DNA from: Sporosarcina globispora
Lineage (GTDB): Bacteria; Bacillota; Bacilli; Bacillales; Cytobacillaceae
Direction: 5' to 3'
Length of the DNA: 64,000 nucleotides
Assembly (NCBI RefSeq): GCF_001274725.1
Contig: NZ_LGUF01000007.1
Span: 3,570,327-3,634,326, forward strand
Shown here piece after piece: positions 8,720 through 15,538 of the stretch. The first letter of the stretch is position 1. Each line of letters starts with the position of its first letter. The notes below the pieces were generated by a model. It was not told the DNA's origin. It made no database searches and saw only the letters and a list, made by a program, of their open reading frames with translations. A program made the translations under genes and the position numbers.

Positions 8720-9160
8720 ATGGCTAAAAAAGGATACATTGTTATGGAAAATGGAGAAAAAATTGAACTTGAGTTTTATCCAAATGAAGCTCCTAACACA
8801 GTAGCTAACTTTGAAAAATTGGCTAATGAGGGTTTTTATGATGGAGTAACATTCCATAGAGTAATTCCTGGGTTTGTAAGTCAAGGTGGAGATCCTACAG
8901 GTACAGGAGCTGGTGGTCCAGGGTACTCAATTAATTGTGAAACAGAAGGAAATCCTAACAAGCATGAGGCAGGTTCTTTATCAATGGCACATGCTGGTAG
9001 AGACACAGGTGGAAGCCAGTTCTTTATTGTTCATGAGCCTCAACCTCATCTTAATGGAGTCCATACTGTTTTTGGTAAAGTGACATCAGGTCTTGAGACT
9101 GCAAGAGGTATGAGAAATGGTGACACAATGAAAGAAGTAAGAGTATTTGATGCAGAGTAA
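8720..9160 (+). CDS. ppiB: Peptidyl-prolyl cis-trans isomerase (cyclophilin)
   Basis: A 146-residue single-domain cyclophilin. Diagnostic stretches are [21 protein letters not shown] (active-site Arg and Phe within it), [18 protein letters not shown] and [12 protein letters not shown]. It catalyses proline isomerisation in the cytoplasm during protein folding. The start is ATG 8720, nine bases after AAGGAG; the earlier ATG at 8711 abuts the ribosome site and is unlikely. Single-gene unit with its own terminator. Confidence 0.95.
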   Translation: MAKKGYIVMENGEKIELEFYPNEAPNTVANFEKLANEGFYDGVTFHRVIPGFVSQGGDPTGTGAGGPGYSINCETEGNPNKHEAGSLSMAHAGRDTGGSQFFIVHEPQPHLNGVHTVFGKVTSGLETARGMRNGDTMKEVRVFDAE

Positions 9161-9175
9161 TTAAATAATGAAATG

Positions 9176-9210
9176 AGAGTAGGACTGTTAATCAGTTCTG
9201 CTCTTTTTTT
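9176..9210 (+). terminator. Intrinsic terminator after ppiB
   Basis: AGAGTAGGACTG pairs with CAGTTCTGCTCT around a TTAAT loop, followed by eight T. Confidence 0.85.
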
Positions 9211-9305
9211 TGCCCCCTTTATTTATGCCTGTCACAGATTTTTGAATGCCTCTAAGAAAATTTCTTATACTAAGAAAAAAACTAACTGGATTGGAGTTGA
9301 TCAGA

Positions 9306-9497
9306 GTGGGAGCCATTGAAAGAAACGGCTACCGATTTGAGCCTGAATTTAGCGTCATCAGCCAGAACGGTGCCATACATGTTTTTCATAATGGGAACTT
9401 TGTTGAGGAACTTAAATTCGAATTTTCCGGAAAATTCCCCGAAAACGACCAAATAGAAGAGATGGTTGATCAGTATTGCAATAGGCGTGGATTGTAG
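9306..9497 (+). CDS. Small conserved protein (DUF5370-like)
   Basis: A 63-residue soluble protein starting at GTG 9306, nine bases after GGAG; longer versions starting at 9246 lack a site. The sequence (VGAIERNGYRFEPEFSVISQ) resembles the Bacillaceae DUF5370 family as I remember it. The function is unknown. It has an isolated position with a strong terminator behind it. Confidence 0.65.
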   Translation: MGAIERNGYRFEPEFSVISQNGAIHVFHNGNFVEELKFEFSGKFPENDQIEEMVDQYCNRRGL

Positions 9498-9510
9498 AAT
9501 TCCTCTAATT

Positions 9511-9550
9511 TTGGCGTCCTGTGGCATAGAGCAGGGCGCCAAACCTTTTT
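9511..9550 (+). terminator. Intrinsic terminator
   Basis: TTGGCGTCCTG pairs with CAGGGCGCCAA (one G-U) over a 10-base loop, followed by ACC and five T. Confidence 0.8.
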
Positions 9551-9632
9551 CCGCGCTAAGAGTTTTTGTTTTGAACGCAAAGTGGATTTTATGTAAAATA
9601 ACTATACCTTGCTATTAATAAAGGATGGTAAT

Positions 9633-10145
9633 ATGAAGCCTATTAAAGACCATTTGAAACAAAATCTTGATTTGCTATTTGTCGGCTTCAATCCAAGTAT
9701 TCGATCAGGAGAGACAGGTCATCATTTTGCAAATCCAAACAACCGATTTTGGAAGATCATTTTTGAATCAGGGCTGACTCCTCGCAAATTTGATGCATTT
9801 GAAGACTACAAGTTATTGGAATTGGGATATGGCATGACAAATATTGTGCCCAGACCTACTAAAGCAGCAGATCAAATTACAAAAGAAGAATACAAAGAAG
9901 GGAGAGAAGAACTGGTTAAAAAGATTAGTGAACTCAAGCCAAAAATCATTTGCTTTGTCGGAAAAGGAGTATACCAGGAATACAGCGGGAGAAAGAAGCT
10001 TCCATGGGGCATCCAGGAGGAATCCGTGGTACCTGGCACCATTGACTTTGTCGCTCCATCTTCTTCAGGGCTGGTAAGGATGAAAATAGATGAAATTATT
10101 CAAATTTATGCGGAGATTCCAAAACTTTTAAGATCAATAAGATGA
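9633..10145 (+). CDS. mug: G/U mismatch-specific uracil-DNA glycosylase
   Basis: A 170-residue Mug/TDG-type glycosylase that removes uracil (and ethenocytosine in E. coli) from mispairs in DNA. Motif 1 is GFNPSIRSGETGHHFANP near residues 18-35, with N20 equivalent to the catalytic Asn of E. coli Mug; NNRFWK follows; motif 2 is APSSSGLVRM, matching the NPSGLSR wedge segment. I chose ATG 9633 because AAGGATGG precedes it; the 8 extra codons upstream lack a site. No partner genes. Confidence 0.85.
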   Translation: MKPIKDHLKQNLDLLFVGFNPSIRSGETGHHFANPNNRFWKIIFESGLTPRKFDAFEDYKLLELGYGMTNIVPRPTKAADQITKEEYKEGREELVKKISELKPKIICFVGKGVYQEYSGRKKLPWGIQEESVVPGTIDFVAPSSSGLVRMKIDEIIQIYAEIPKLLRSIR

Positions 10146-10233
10146 ATATGAAGCAAGTATTATTCTGCAATTTTTAGACCTTTGCTGAGTTTGTCCGTTA
10201 TTTAACATGATTACCTGCCAAATTCAGAACCAT

Positions 10234-10456
10234 GTAGGGAATTTGCCTATCATTCCACTCGTTTAACTGCAATGACAACATGCATTGAGCTTGCTGCCAG
10301 GCAGTAAATTGGGTGTTAATCCCATTCGATTTACTGCAATCCCCCTAAGTTAACCTATGAATTTGGATAATATCCCTCTCATTCTCAATCATTCATCATA
10401 GGGCAAATAGCACAAATTCTCCCCATTTATCTTCATAATTCATGGAAATTCCCTAC
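10234..10456. repeat. Widely spaced inverted repeat pair
   Basis: GTAGGGAATTT at 10234-10244 and its exact complement AAATTCCCTAC at 10446-10456 flank most of the gap before the protease gene. They could mark the ends of a decayed small mobile element or two regulator sites. Confidence 0.3.
10301..10336 (+). other. Stem-loop without T tract in a 400-base gap
   Basis: GCAGTAAAT and TGGG pair with CCCA and ATTTACTGC, giving a 13-bp stem with an internal bulge and a TGTTAAT loop. It sits about 210 bases upstream of the protease gene. No protein-coding frame is evident in 10146-10546. The role is unknown; it may be an RNA element or a protein site. Confidence 0.35.
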
Positions 10457-10546
10457 GAACGATACTGTTGTAAATTATTCAGAATTGTTAAAATAAAAAT
10501 AACAACAAGAACCAGCTTCAATTTAATCTCTTAAGGAGGGAAAGAA

Positions 10547-11512
10547 ATGGAGCAATATGTTCGCGTTATTCCTTACAAGGTGATTCAGCAGGAAGAGGAA
10601 GTTAAGGAAGTTCCAAAAGGTGTGGAATTGATTCAGGCCCCAAAGATTTGGAACGAAACAAAAGGAAAAGGAATTAAAATTGCTGTTTTGGACACGGGAT
10701 GCGATATCAGCCATCCTGATTTGAAAGATCGAATAACAGGCGGGCGGAATTTTACAGACGATGATAACAGCGACCCAGGTATTTTCAAAGACTATAATGG
10801 CCACGGCACACATGTTGCAGGGACTATTGCAGCCCATGAAAATGATGCTGGTGTCATTGGGGTAGCTCCTGAGGCTGACCTTCTTATTGTGAAGGTCTTA
10901 AACAAAAATGGTTCCGGACAATACGAATGGATCATCAATGGCCTGCATTACGCCATCGAACAAAATGCAGATATCATCTCCATGTCACTTGGGGGACCTG
11001 CTGATGTTCCTGAGCTGCATGATGCAATAAAAGCTGCTGTTAATAAGAATATCCTTGTGGTCTGTGCAGCCGGAAATGAAGGGGATGGCGACGATTCAAC
11101 AGATGAGTTTGCATATCCTGGCTGCTACAATGAGGTGATTAGTGTAGGGGCTATTAACCTCGAAAGAGATTCTTCCGAATTTACAAACTCTAATAATGAA
11201 ATAGATTTAGTGGCGCCTGGGGAAGGGATTTTATCTACCTTTCTGAACGGAAAGTACGCAACACTGAGCGGCACGTCAATGTCTGCCCCACACGTCTCAG
11301 GTGCCCTGGCACTAATTAAAGATTTTGCAAACAGGCATTTTGAAAGACAACTTTCAGAGCCGGAACTTTATGCGCAATTAATCAGACGGACTGTTCCTTT
11401 AGGCAATTCGCCTAAGCTCGAAGGAAACGGGCTAGTCTATTTAACCGTACCTGAGCATTTAGCCGGCATGTTTGACCAAGAATTCAAATCCATGGTTCTT
11501 AATGCTATATGA
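10547..11512 (+). CDS. isp: Intracellular subtilisin-type serine protease
   Basis: A 321-residue subtilase without a signal peptide. The short N-terminal extension contains the VIPY (LIPY-type) motif that blocks the active site of intracellular subtilisins until it is clipped. The catalytic triad is D49 (AVLDTGCD), H86 (NGHGTHVAG) and S244 (SGTSMSAPH), with oxyanion Asn 177 (AAGNEG). It degrades proteins in the cytoplasm, mostly in stationary phase and sporulation. A very strong AAGGAGGG precedes the ATG. The stop overlaps the start of the next gene (ATGA), so the nuclease homologue is translationally coupled. Confidence 0.93.
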   Translation: MEQYVRVIPYKVIQQEEEVKEVPKGVELIQAPKIWNETKGKGIKIAVLDTGCDISHPDLKDRITGGRNFTDDDNSDPGIFKDYNGHGTHVAGTIAAHENDAGVIGVAPEADLLIVKVLNKNGSGQYEWIINGLHYAIEQNADIISMSLGGPADVPELHDAIKAAVNKNILVVCAAGNEGDGDDSTDEFAYPGCYNEVISVGAINLERDSSEFTNSNNEIDLVAPGEGILSTFLNGKYATLSGTSMSAPHVSGALALIKDFANRHFERQLSEPELYAQLIRRTVPLGNSPKLEGNGLVYLTVPEHLAGMFDQEFKSMVLNAI

Positions 11513-12318
11513 TTAAAGTGAACAGCATTTCATTGGCATGGGCCGAAGCTCAGGCAAAGTATATTGAAAGTGTTCAGAATGAACCTTATTACGACGCACA
11601 GAAGGATATCATCAATCAAGAGCTTTACTATAGCACCCTTGATTTTGAAAAGGATGACATCCCAGAACAAATCCATGGTCTGCTGGTTCGTACCCATTCC
11701 AAGCAATTGGATTATTCACCTCACCAATATGTTTATCCATGGGTGGATCTGCAGGAAAACTTCAAGCTAAAGAGTTTATATTCCGGTGCCGGCATTGACC
11801 CTCTTAAAGCGATTGACCAGGATTTAAGGCTTCTTCAGTCGATTCAGGAAAGCGGGATCAGCAGCAATGAGAGAGTTATTTTTAATACCGAGCATGTCGT
11901 ACCGCAATCATGGTTTGAAGGAACACAGCCAATGAAAGGGGATCTGCATCATCTCTTTGCCTGTGAACCGGCATGCAACAGCATGAGAAGCAACTTCCCA
12001 TACCATGATTTTGAATCCTATGCTCCGGAAATCCAGGCAGAGAGTGTCAGAAACGGCTGCGGGATGGCAGAACAGGAGAAGTTTGAGCCTGAATATGGAA
12101 AGGGCATTGCTGCAAGAGCGGTATTCTATTTTGCAGTTAGATATAAAAAAGTAATAAATATTGAAGAAAAGATGGATTTGAAGCTTTTGCAGAGATGGCA
12201 TGAAGAATATCCGGTGACTGTATATGAAAAGCATAGGAATGCTGCCATTCAAGCACTCCAGGGAAACCGCAACCCATTTATTGATTTTCCGGATCATGCA
12301 AAGGAAATAATAGGATAA
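11509..12318 (+). CDS. Endonuclease I family nuclease, no signal peptide
   Basis: A 269-residue protein of the endonuclease I (EndA/Bsn) family with the beta-beta-alpha metal motif: NTEHVVPQSWF followed by GDLHHLFACEPACNSMRSN, containing the catalytic His and metal-binding Asn. Relatives such as B. subtilis Bsn/YurI are secreted, but this one starts MIKVNSISLAWAEAQ with no signal peptide. It overlaps the intracellular protease by four bases. The pairing suggests a cytoplasmic macromolecule-recycling or lysis role; this is inference. The predicted DNA/RNA specificity is not resolved. Confidence 0.8.
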   Translation: MIKVNSISLAWAEAQAKYIESVQNEPYYDAQKDIINQELYYSTLDFEKDDIPEQIHGLLVRTHSKQLDYSPHQYVYPWVDLQENFKLKSLYSGAGIDPLKAIDQDLRLLQSIQESGISSNERVIFNTEHVVPQSWFEGTQPMKGDLHHLFACEPACNSMRSNFPYHDFESYAPEIQAESVRNGCGMAEQEKFEPEYGKGIAARAVFYFAVRYKKVINIEEKMDLKLLQRWHEEYPVTVYEKHRNAAIQALQGNRNPFIDFPDHAKEIIG

Positions 12319-12326
12319 TAGGAGAT

Positions 12327-12355
12327 CCCGCCTGAAACTCAGGCGGGTTTGTTTT
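12327..12355 (+). terminator. Intrinsic terminator after the protease-nuclease pair
   Basis: CCCGCCTGA and TCAGGCGGG form a perfect 9-bp stem with a 3-base loop, then TTTGTTTT. Confidence 0.88.
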
Positions 12356-12383
12356 ATAATAAAAAAAAAGGAGGAGCAATCGC

Positions 12384-12695
12384 GTGCAGCCATTTACAGA
12401 AGAAGTTATAAAAATCATTAGAAGGATCCCGAGAGGAAAGGTCATGACCTATGGGCAAATCGCCAGGCTGGCCGGGAGCCCTCGCGGAGCAAGGCAAGTG
12501 GTCCGGATCCTCCATACCCAAAGTGAAAAGCATCAGCTTCCATGGCAGCGGGTAGTGAATGGGAAAGGGGAAATAGGGTTTAAAGACGAATTCTCGCAAA
12601 ACCTGCAGAGGGAATTATTAGAAAATGAGGGAATTCACTTTAATACAAATAAAAAACTGGATATACAGAAATATGCCTTTGAGCCATTACCATAG
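12384..12695 (+). CDS. Alkyltransferase-like protein (Atl), MGMT DNA-binding domain
   Basis: A 103-residue MGMT-type protein. The conserved PRGKVMTYGQIA and GSPRGARQV helices of the O6-alkylguanine transferase DNA-binding domain are present, but the active-site PCHR motif is PWQR, so the alkyl-acceptor Cys is a Trp. This is the hallmark of Atl proteins, which bind O6-alkylguanine lesions and hand them to nucleotide excision repair. It starts at GTG 12384 behind AGGAGGAGC. No repair gene neighbours. Confidence 0.88.
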   Translation: MQPFTEEVIKIIRRIPRGKVMTYGQIARLAGSPRGARQVVRILHTQSEKHQLPWQRVVNGKGEIGFKDEFSQNLQRELLENEGIHFNTNKKLDIQKYAFEPLP

Positions 12696-12702
12696 ATTAA
12701 AG

Positions 12703-12730
12703 AACGTGCATTCACTTGGAATACACGTTT
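12703..12730. terminator. Hairpin between convergent genes
   Basis: AACGTGCATTC pairs with GAATACACGTT (one mismatch) with a 5-base loop, between the convergent atl and DUF2533 genes. T tracts are weak, so termination strength is uncertain. Confidence 0.5.
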
Positions 12731-12747
12731 CTCCTGATCTAAAATAC

Positions 12748-13005
12748 CTATCTTGTTTTCGATGCATATTCCTCAATCATTTCGATAGTTACATACTTTC
12801 GTGCAGGTATAATGCCCTGTTTAGAAAGTTCATTTATCTCAGCAGTTATTTCATTTATCTTATCCGCAGAAAAAGGAAGTCCTCTTCTGCATAGATCCAA
12901 AGCTTGCTCAATATAGTATTCACGCTGCTGATCCAAGGCAGCAAACCTCGTAATGATTTTATTCTGCTTTCCTACATGTTCAGATATTGCTTTATGTACA
13001 CTCAT
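12748..13005 (-). CDS. DUF2533 family protein (YpbS-like)
   Basis: About 85 residues starting at ATG 13005 (MSVHKAISEHVGKQNK), preceded by AGGGGTGG; a GTG three codons upstream overlaps that site. The sequence is helical and soluble with a conserved-looking REYYIEQALDLCRRG block and resembles the Bacillaceae DUF2533 family, B. subtilis YpbS, as I recall it. Function unknown. Confidence 0.65.
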   Translation of the reverse strand: MSVHKAISEHVGKQNKIITRFAALDQQREYYIEQALDLCRRGLPFSADKINEITAEINELSKQGIIPARKYVTIEMIEEYASKTR

Positions 13006-13054
13006 TGCTTCCACCCCTTCTTGTATTTATCATACCATTTTCTAATAAAACTTT

Positions 13055-13070
13055 AAGAATAAATATTCTT
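13055..13070. promoter_or_regulatory. 16-bp palindrome in a divergent intergenic region
   Basis: AAGAATA-AA-TATTCTT lies between the divergent DUF2533 and dacC genes. It is AT-rich and could be a repressor site or a chance palindrome. Confidence 0.3.
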
Positions 13071-13256
13071 ATTAACATAATATTTATTTAAGAAAAAAAT
13101 AGGAAAAATTAGCCACCCCACATAACTTCTATTGAGGAGAATAAAATAGTTAGGTAATATAAAAATTGATGCATTTTCCTCATTATGGAAATAAAGGGAA
13201 CTCACCTTTCTAAGAAGAAAAGGTTAAGAAACAAAATGGAAGGTGGCTTACTACAA

Positions 13257-14741
13257 ATGAAAAAGAGTGTAAAAATAAATCTCAGTTTATTGCTGGTATT
13301 TATGCTGGCACTTGTTCCTTTTGCCCAATCCAAATCGCCTCATGTACAAGCAACTGAAGAAGGAAGCGAACTTGTACAGCAATTGAACCAAATGATTAAT
13401 AATGAACCTATTCTTAAGGGAGGACTTGCAGGAGTCAGTATCCGCAATGCAGAAACAGGCGAGCTTGTATACGACCATATCGGGGATGTACGTTTAAGGC
13501 CCGCTTCTAATATGAAGCTCCTTACAGCAGCTGCCGCTCTTGAAACCCTTGGGGAAAATTATCAGTTCACAACTGAACTTCTTCACACAGGTGAAATAAA
13601 GGGAAAGACACTGCAAGGTGACTTGATTTTAAAAGGAAAAGGAGACCCAACCCTTTTGAAGGAGGACTTTGATGCATTTGCCGTTAAAGTGAAAGAAGCA
13701 GGCATCAATGTAATTCATGGCAATTTGATCGGTGATGATACGTGGTATGATGATGTACGCTATTCGACCGACCTATCATGGAGTGATGAATCATGGTATT
13801 ATGGCGGACAAATCTCCGCACTTACTGCCTCCCCTAACGAGGATTATGACGCGGGCACAGTAATTGTAGAGGTTTATCCCGGAGAAAAGCCCGGGCAGGA
13901 ACCGGTTGTAAAAATGGTGCCAGAAACAGATTACATAAAAATCGTCAATAAAGCTAAAACCGTATCTAAAGAGGAAAAGAAGGATATCCATATTGAAAGG
14001 GATCACGGAACGAACACAGTTACAATTGAAGGTGAAATTCCGGTTGAAGGAAGCCGTTCAAGGGAATGGATCGCTGTATGGGAGCCTGCTGGCTACGCAT
14101 TGGATTTATTTAAGCATTCACTTGCTGAACAAGGCATTATACTCAATGGGAAAACACAAGCAGGCACTGCCCCAGAAGGTGCAAAACTTTTTGCTGAACA
14201 TAAATCCATGCCGATCAGAGATCTTCTTATCCCATTTATGAAATTAAGCAACAATGGTCATGCAGAAACATTAATCAAGGAAATGGGCAAAGTTGAAAAA
14301 GGGGAAGGCAGCTGGGAAAAAGGGCTTGAAGTTTTAGAAGAACAAGTAAAGGTTTTTGGAATGAATGAGGAAACTCTAGTGCTCCGGGACGGTTCCGGTA
14401 TCTCACATGTAAATCTAATACCAGCAAATGAAATCTCAAAACTGCTTTACGAAGTCCAGGATGAAGGATGGTTCTCCTCCTATTTGAACTCATTGCCGAT
14501 TGCCGGGAATACAGACCGGATGGTGGGTGGGACTCTTAGGAATCGCATGAAAAACTCCAATGCTGCAGGGAATGTCAAAGCAAAAACAGGTTCAATCTCA
14601 ACAGTCAGTTCATTATCAGGATATGTAAAGACGGCCAGCGGAGACGAGCTTATTTTTTCAATTATTTTAAACAACTTAACTGACGGCGGGGAAGGGAAGG
14701 TTATTGAAGACAAAATTGCCTCGTTATTAGCCGATCTGTAA
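13257..14741 (+). CDS. dacC: D-alanyl-D-alanine carboxypeptidase/endopeptidase, S13 family (PBP4a)
   Basis: A 494-residue secreted penicillin-binding protein. The start is ATG 13257 ([10 protein letters not shown]), behind GGAAGGTGG, which yields a clean signal peptide ending around [10 protein letters not shown]13 motifs are complete: SxxK in [14 protein letters not shown], SxN in [10 protein letters not shown] and KTG in [13 protein letters not shown]. The length equals B. subtilis DacC (491 aa). It trims or cleaves peptide crosslinks in the wall outside the membrane, mainly in stationary phase in B. subtilis. Monocistronic, with a terminator shared with the convergent yceI-like gene. Confidence 0.9.
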   Translation: MKKSVKINLSLLLVFMLALVPFAQSKSPHVQATEEGSELVQQLNQMINNEPILKGGLAGVSIRNAETGELVYDHIGDVRLRPASNMKLLTAAAALETLGENYQFTTELLHTGEIKGKTLQGDLILKGKGDPTLLKEDFDAFAVKVKEAGINVIHGNLIGDDTWYDDVRYSTDLSWSDESWYYGGQISALTASPNEDYDAGTVIVEVYPGEKPGQEPVVKMVPETDYIKIVNKAKTVSKEEKKDIHIERDHGTNTVTIEGEIPVEGSRSREWIAVWEPAGYALDLFKHSLAEQGIILNGKTQAGTAPEGAKLFAEHKSMPIRDLLIPFMKLSNNGHAETLIKEMGKVEKGEGSWEKGLEVLEEQVKVFGMNEETLVLRDGSGISHVNLIPANEISKLLYEVQDEGWFSSYLNSLPIAGNTDRMVGGTLRNRMKNSNAAGNVKAKTGSISTVSSLSGYVKTASGDELIFSIILNNLTDGGEGKVIEDKIASLLADL

Positions 14742-14750
14742 ATTATATAG

Positions 14751-14795
14751 AAAAGGGCAGGAAACCGTTAAGATCGGTAGACCTGCCCTTTTTCT
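14751..14795. terminator. Bidirectional intrinsic terminator
   Basis: AAAAGGGCAGG pairs with CCTGCCCTTTTT; an inner ACCG/CGGT pairing extends it. It separates the convergent dacC and YceI-family genes. Confidence 0.88.
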
Positions 14796-14798
14796 GTA

Positions 14799-15332
14799 TT
14801 ATTCTGCTTTTGCTGCTTGCACTTGCAGTTCAATTTTCACTTTATCCCCAACAAGTACTCCGCCTGTTTCAAGGGCTGAATTCCAAGTTAAGCCATAGTC
14901 GCTTCGCTTGATTGCTCCCGCAGCTGTAAAGCCGACTTTTCCATTGCCCCATGGATCTTTACCTGATCCTTCATAAGTTACAGTAAAGGTTTCCGTTTTT
15001 GTTGCACCATGAATGGTAAGATCTCCGGTAACATCATATTCATCGTCACCCTTGCTTACAATGTGTGTTGATTTAAAAGTCATTTTTGGGTGATTCTCGA
15101 CATCAAAGAAGTCAGCAGAACGCAGATGGTTATCACGGTCTGCATTCCGTGTATCAACACTTGAAAGTGCAACATTGAATACAATATCAGCTGTTGTTAA
15201 GTCTGAAGGGTCTGCTGTAATTTCAGCATCAAAGCTATTAAAGCTGCCTTTCACGTTTGCAATCATCATATGCTTGATAGAAAAATCTACACTGCTATGC
15301 GCTGGATCAACTGCCCATTTAGTTTTTGCCAT
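14799..15332 (-). CDS. YceI-family lipid-binding protein, cytoplasmic form
   Basis: A 177-residue protein with the YceI beta-barrel pattern: WAVDPAHSSVDFSIKHMM at the start, KGSFNSFDAEI, DNHLRSADFFDVENHPKM in the middle and GDLTIHGATK. In this family the barrel binds a polyisoprenoid-type lipid. There is no signal peptide, unlike the E. coli form. GGAGGAGA precedes the ATG. Two TATCT-n-GAATT repeats upstream look like a MarR-type operator, and YceI genes in Gram-positives often sit under MarR-family control. Confidence 0.88.
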   Translation of the reverse strand: MAKTKWAVDPAHSSVDFSIKHMMIANVKGSFNSFDAEITADPSDLTTADIVFNVALSSVDTRNADRDNHLRSADFFDVENHPKMTFKSTHIVSKGDDEYDVTGDLTIHGATKTETFTVTYEGSGKDPWGNGKVGFTAAGAIKRSDYGLTWNSALETGGVLVGDKVKIELQVQAAKAE

Positions 15333-15366
15333 TTTTTATCTCCTCCATTAGTTCGAATTCATTTGT

Positions 15367-15397
15367 TTTGAATTCAAGATATTTTAATTCTAGATAA
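15367..15397 (-). promoter_or_regulatory. Candidate MarR-type operator before the YceI gene
   Basis: Read on the minus strand, TATCTAGAATT and TATCTTGAATTCAA occur as adjacent repeats; the second contains the TTGAATTCAA palindrome. They resemble MhqR/HypR-type sites (TATCTCGAAT half sites). Inference from pattern only. Confidence 0.4.
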
Positions 15398-15538
15398 ATT
15401 ATATGCCGCTTTAAGTTTTATGTCAATGATATTTTTTCAAAAGATGGTAAAATGAAGACTACTTAATTTTTCTAAATCATACATAACCTATACATAATAT
15501 TTACATCTCTAATGTTGATGTTTAAAGGGGAACGGACA

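Noticed and set aside
12384..12695. O6-methylguanine-DNA methyltransferase (Ogt)
   Set aside because: The acceptor Cys is replaced by Trp (PWQR), so it is Atl and not an active transferase.
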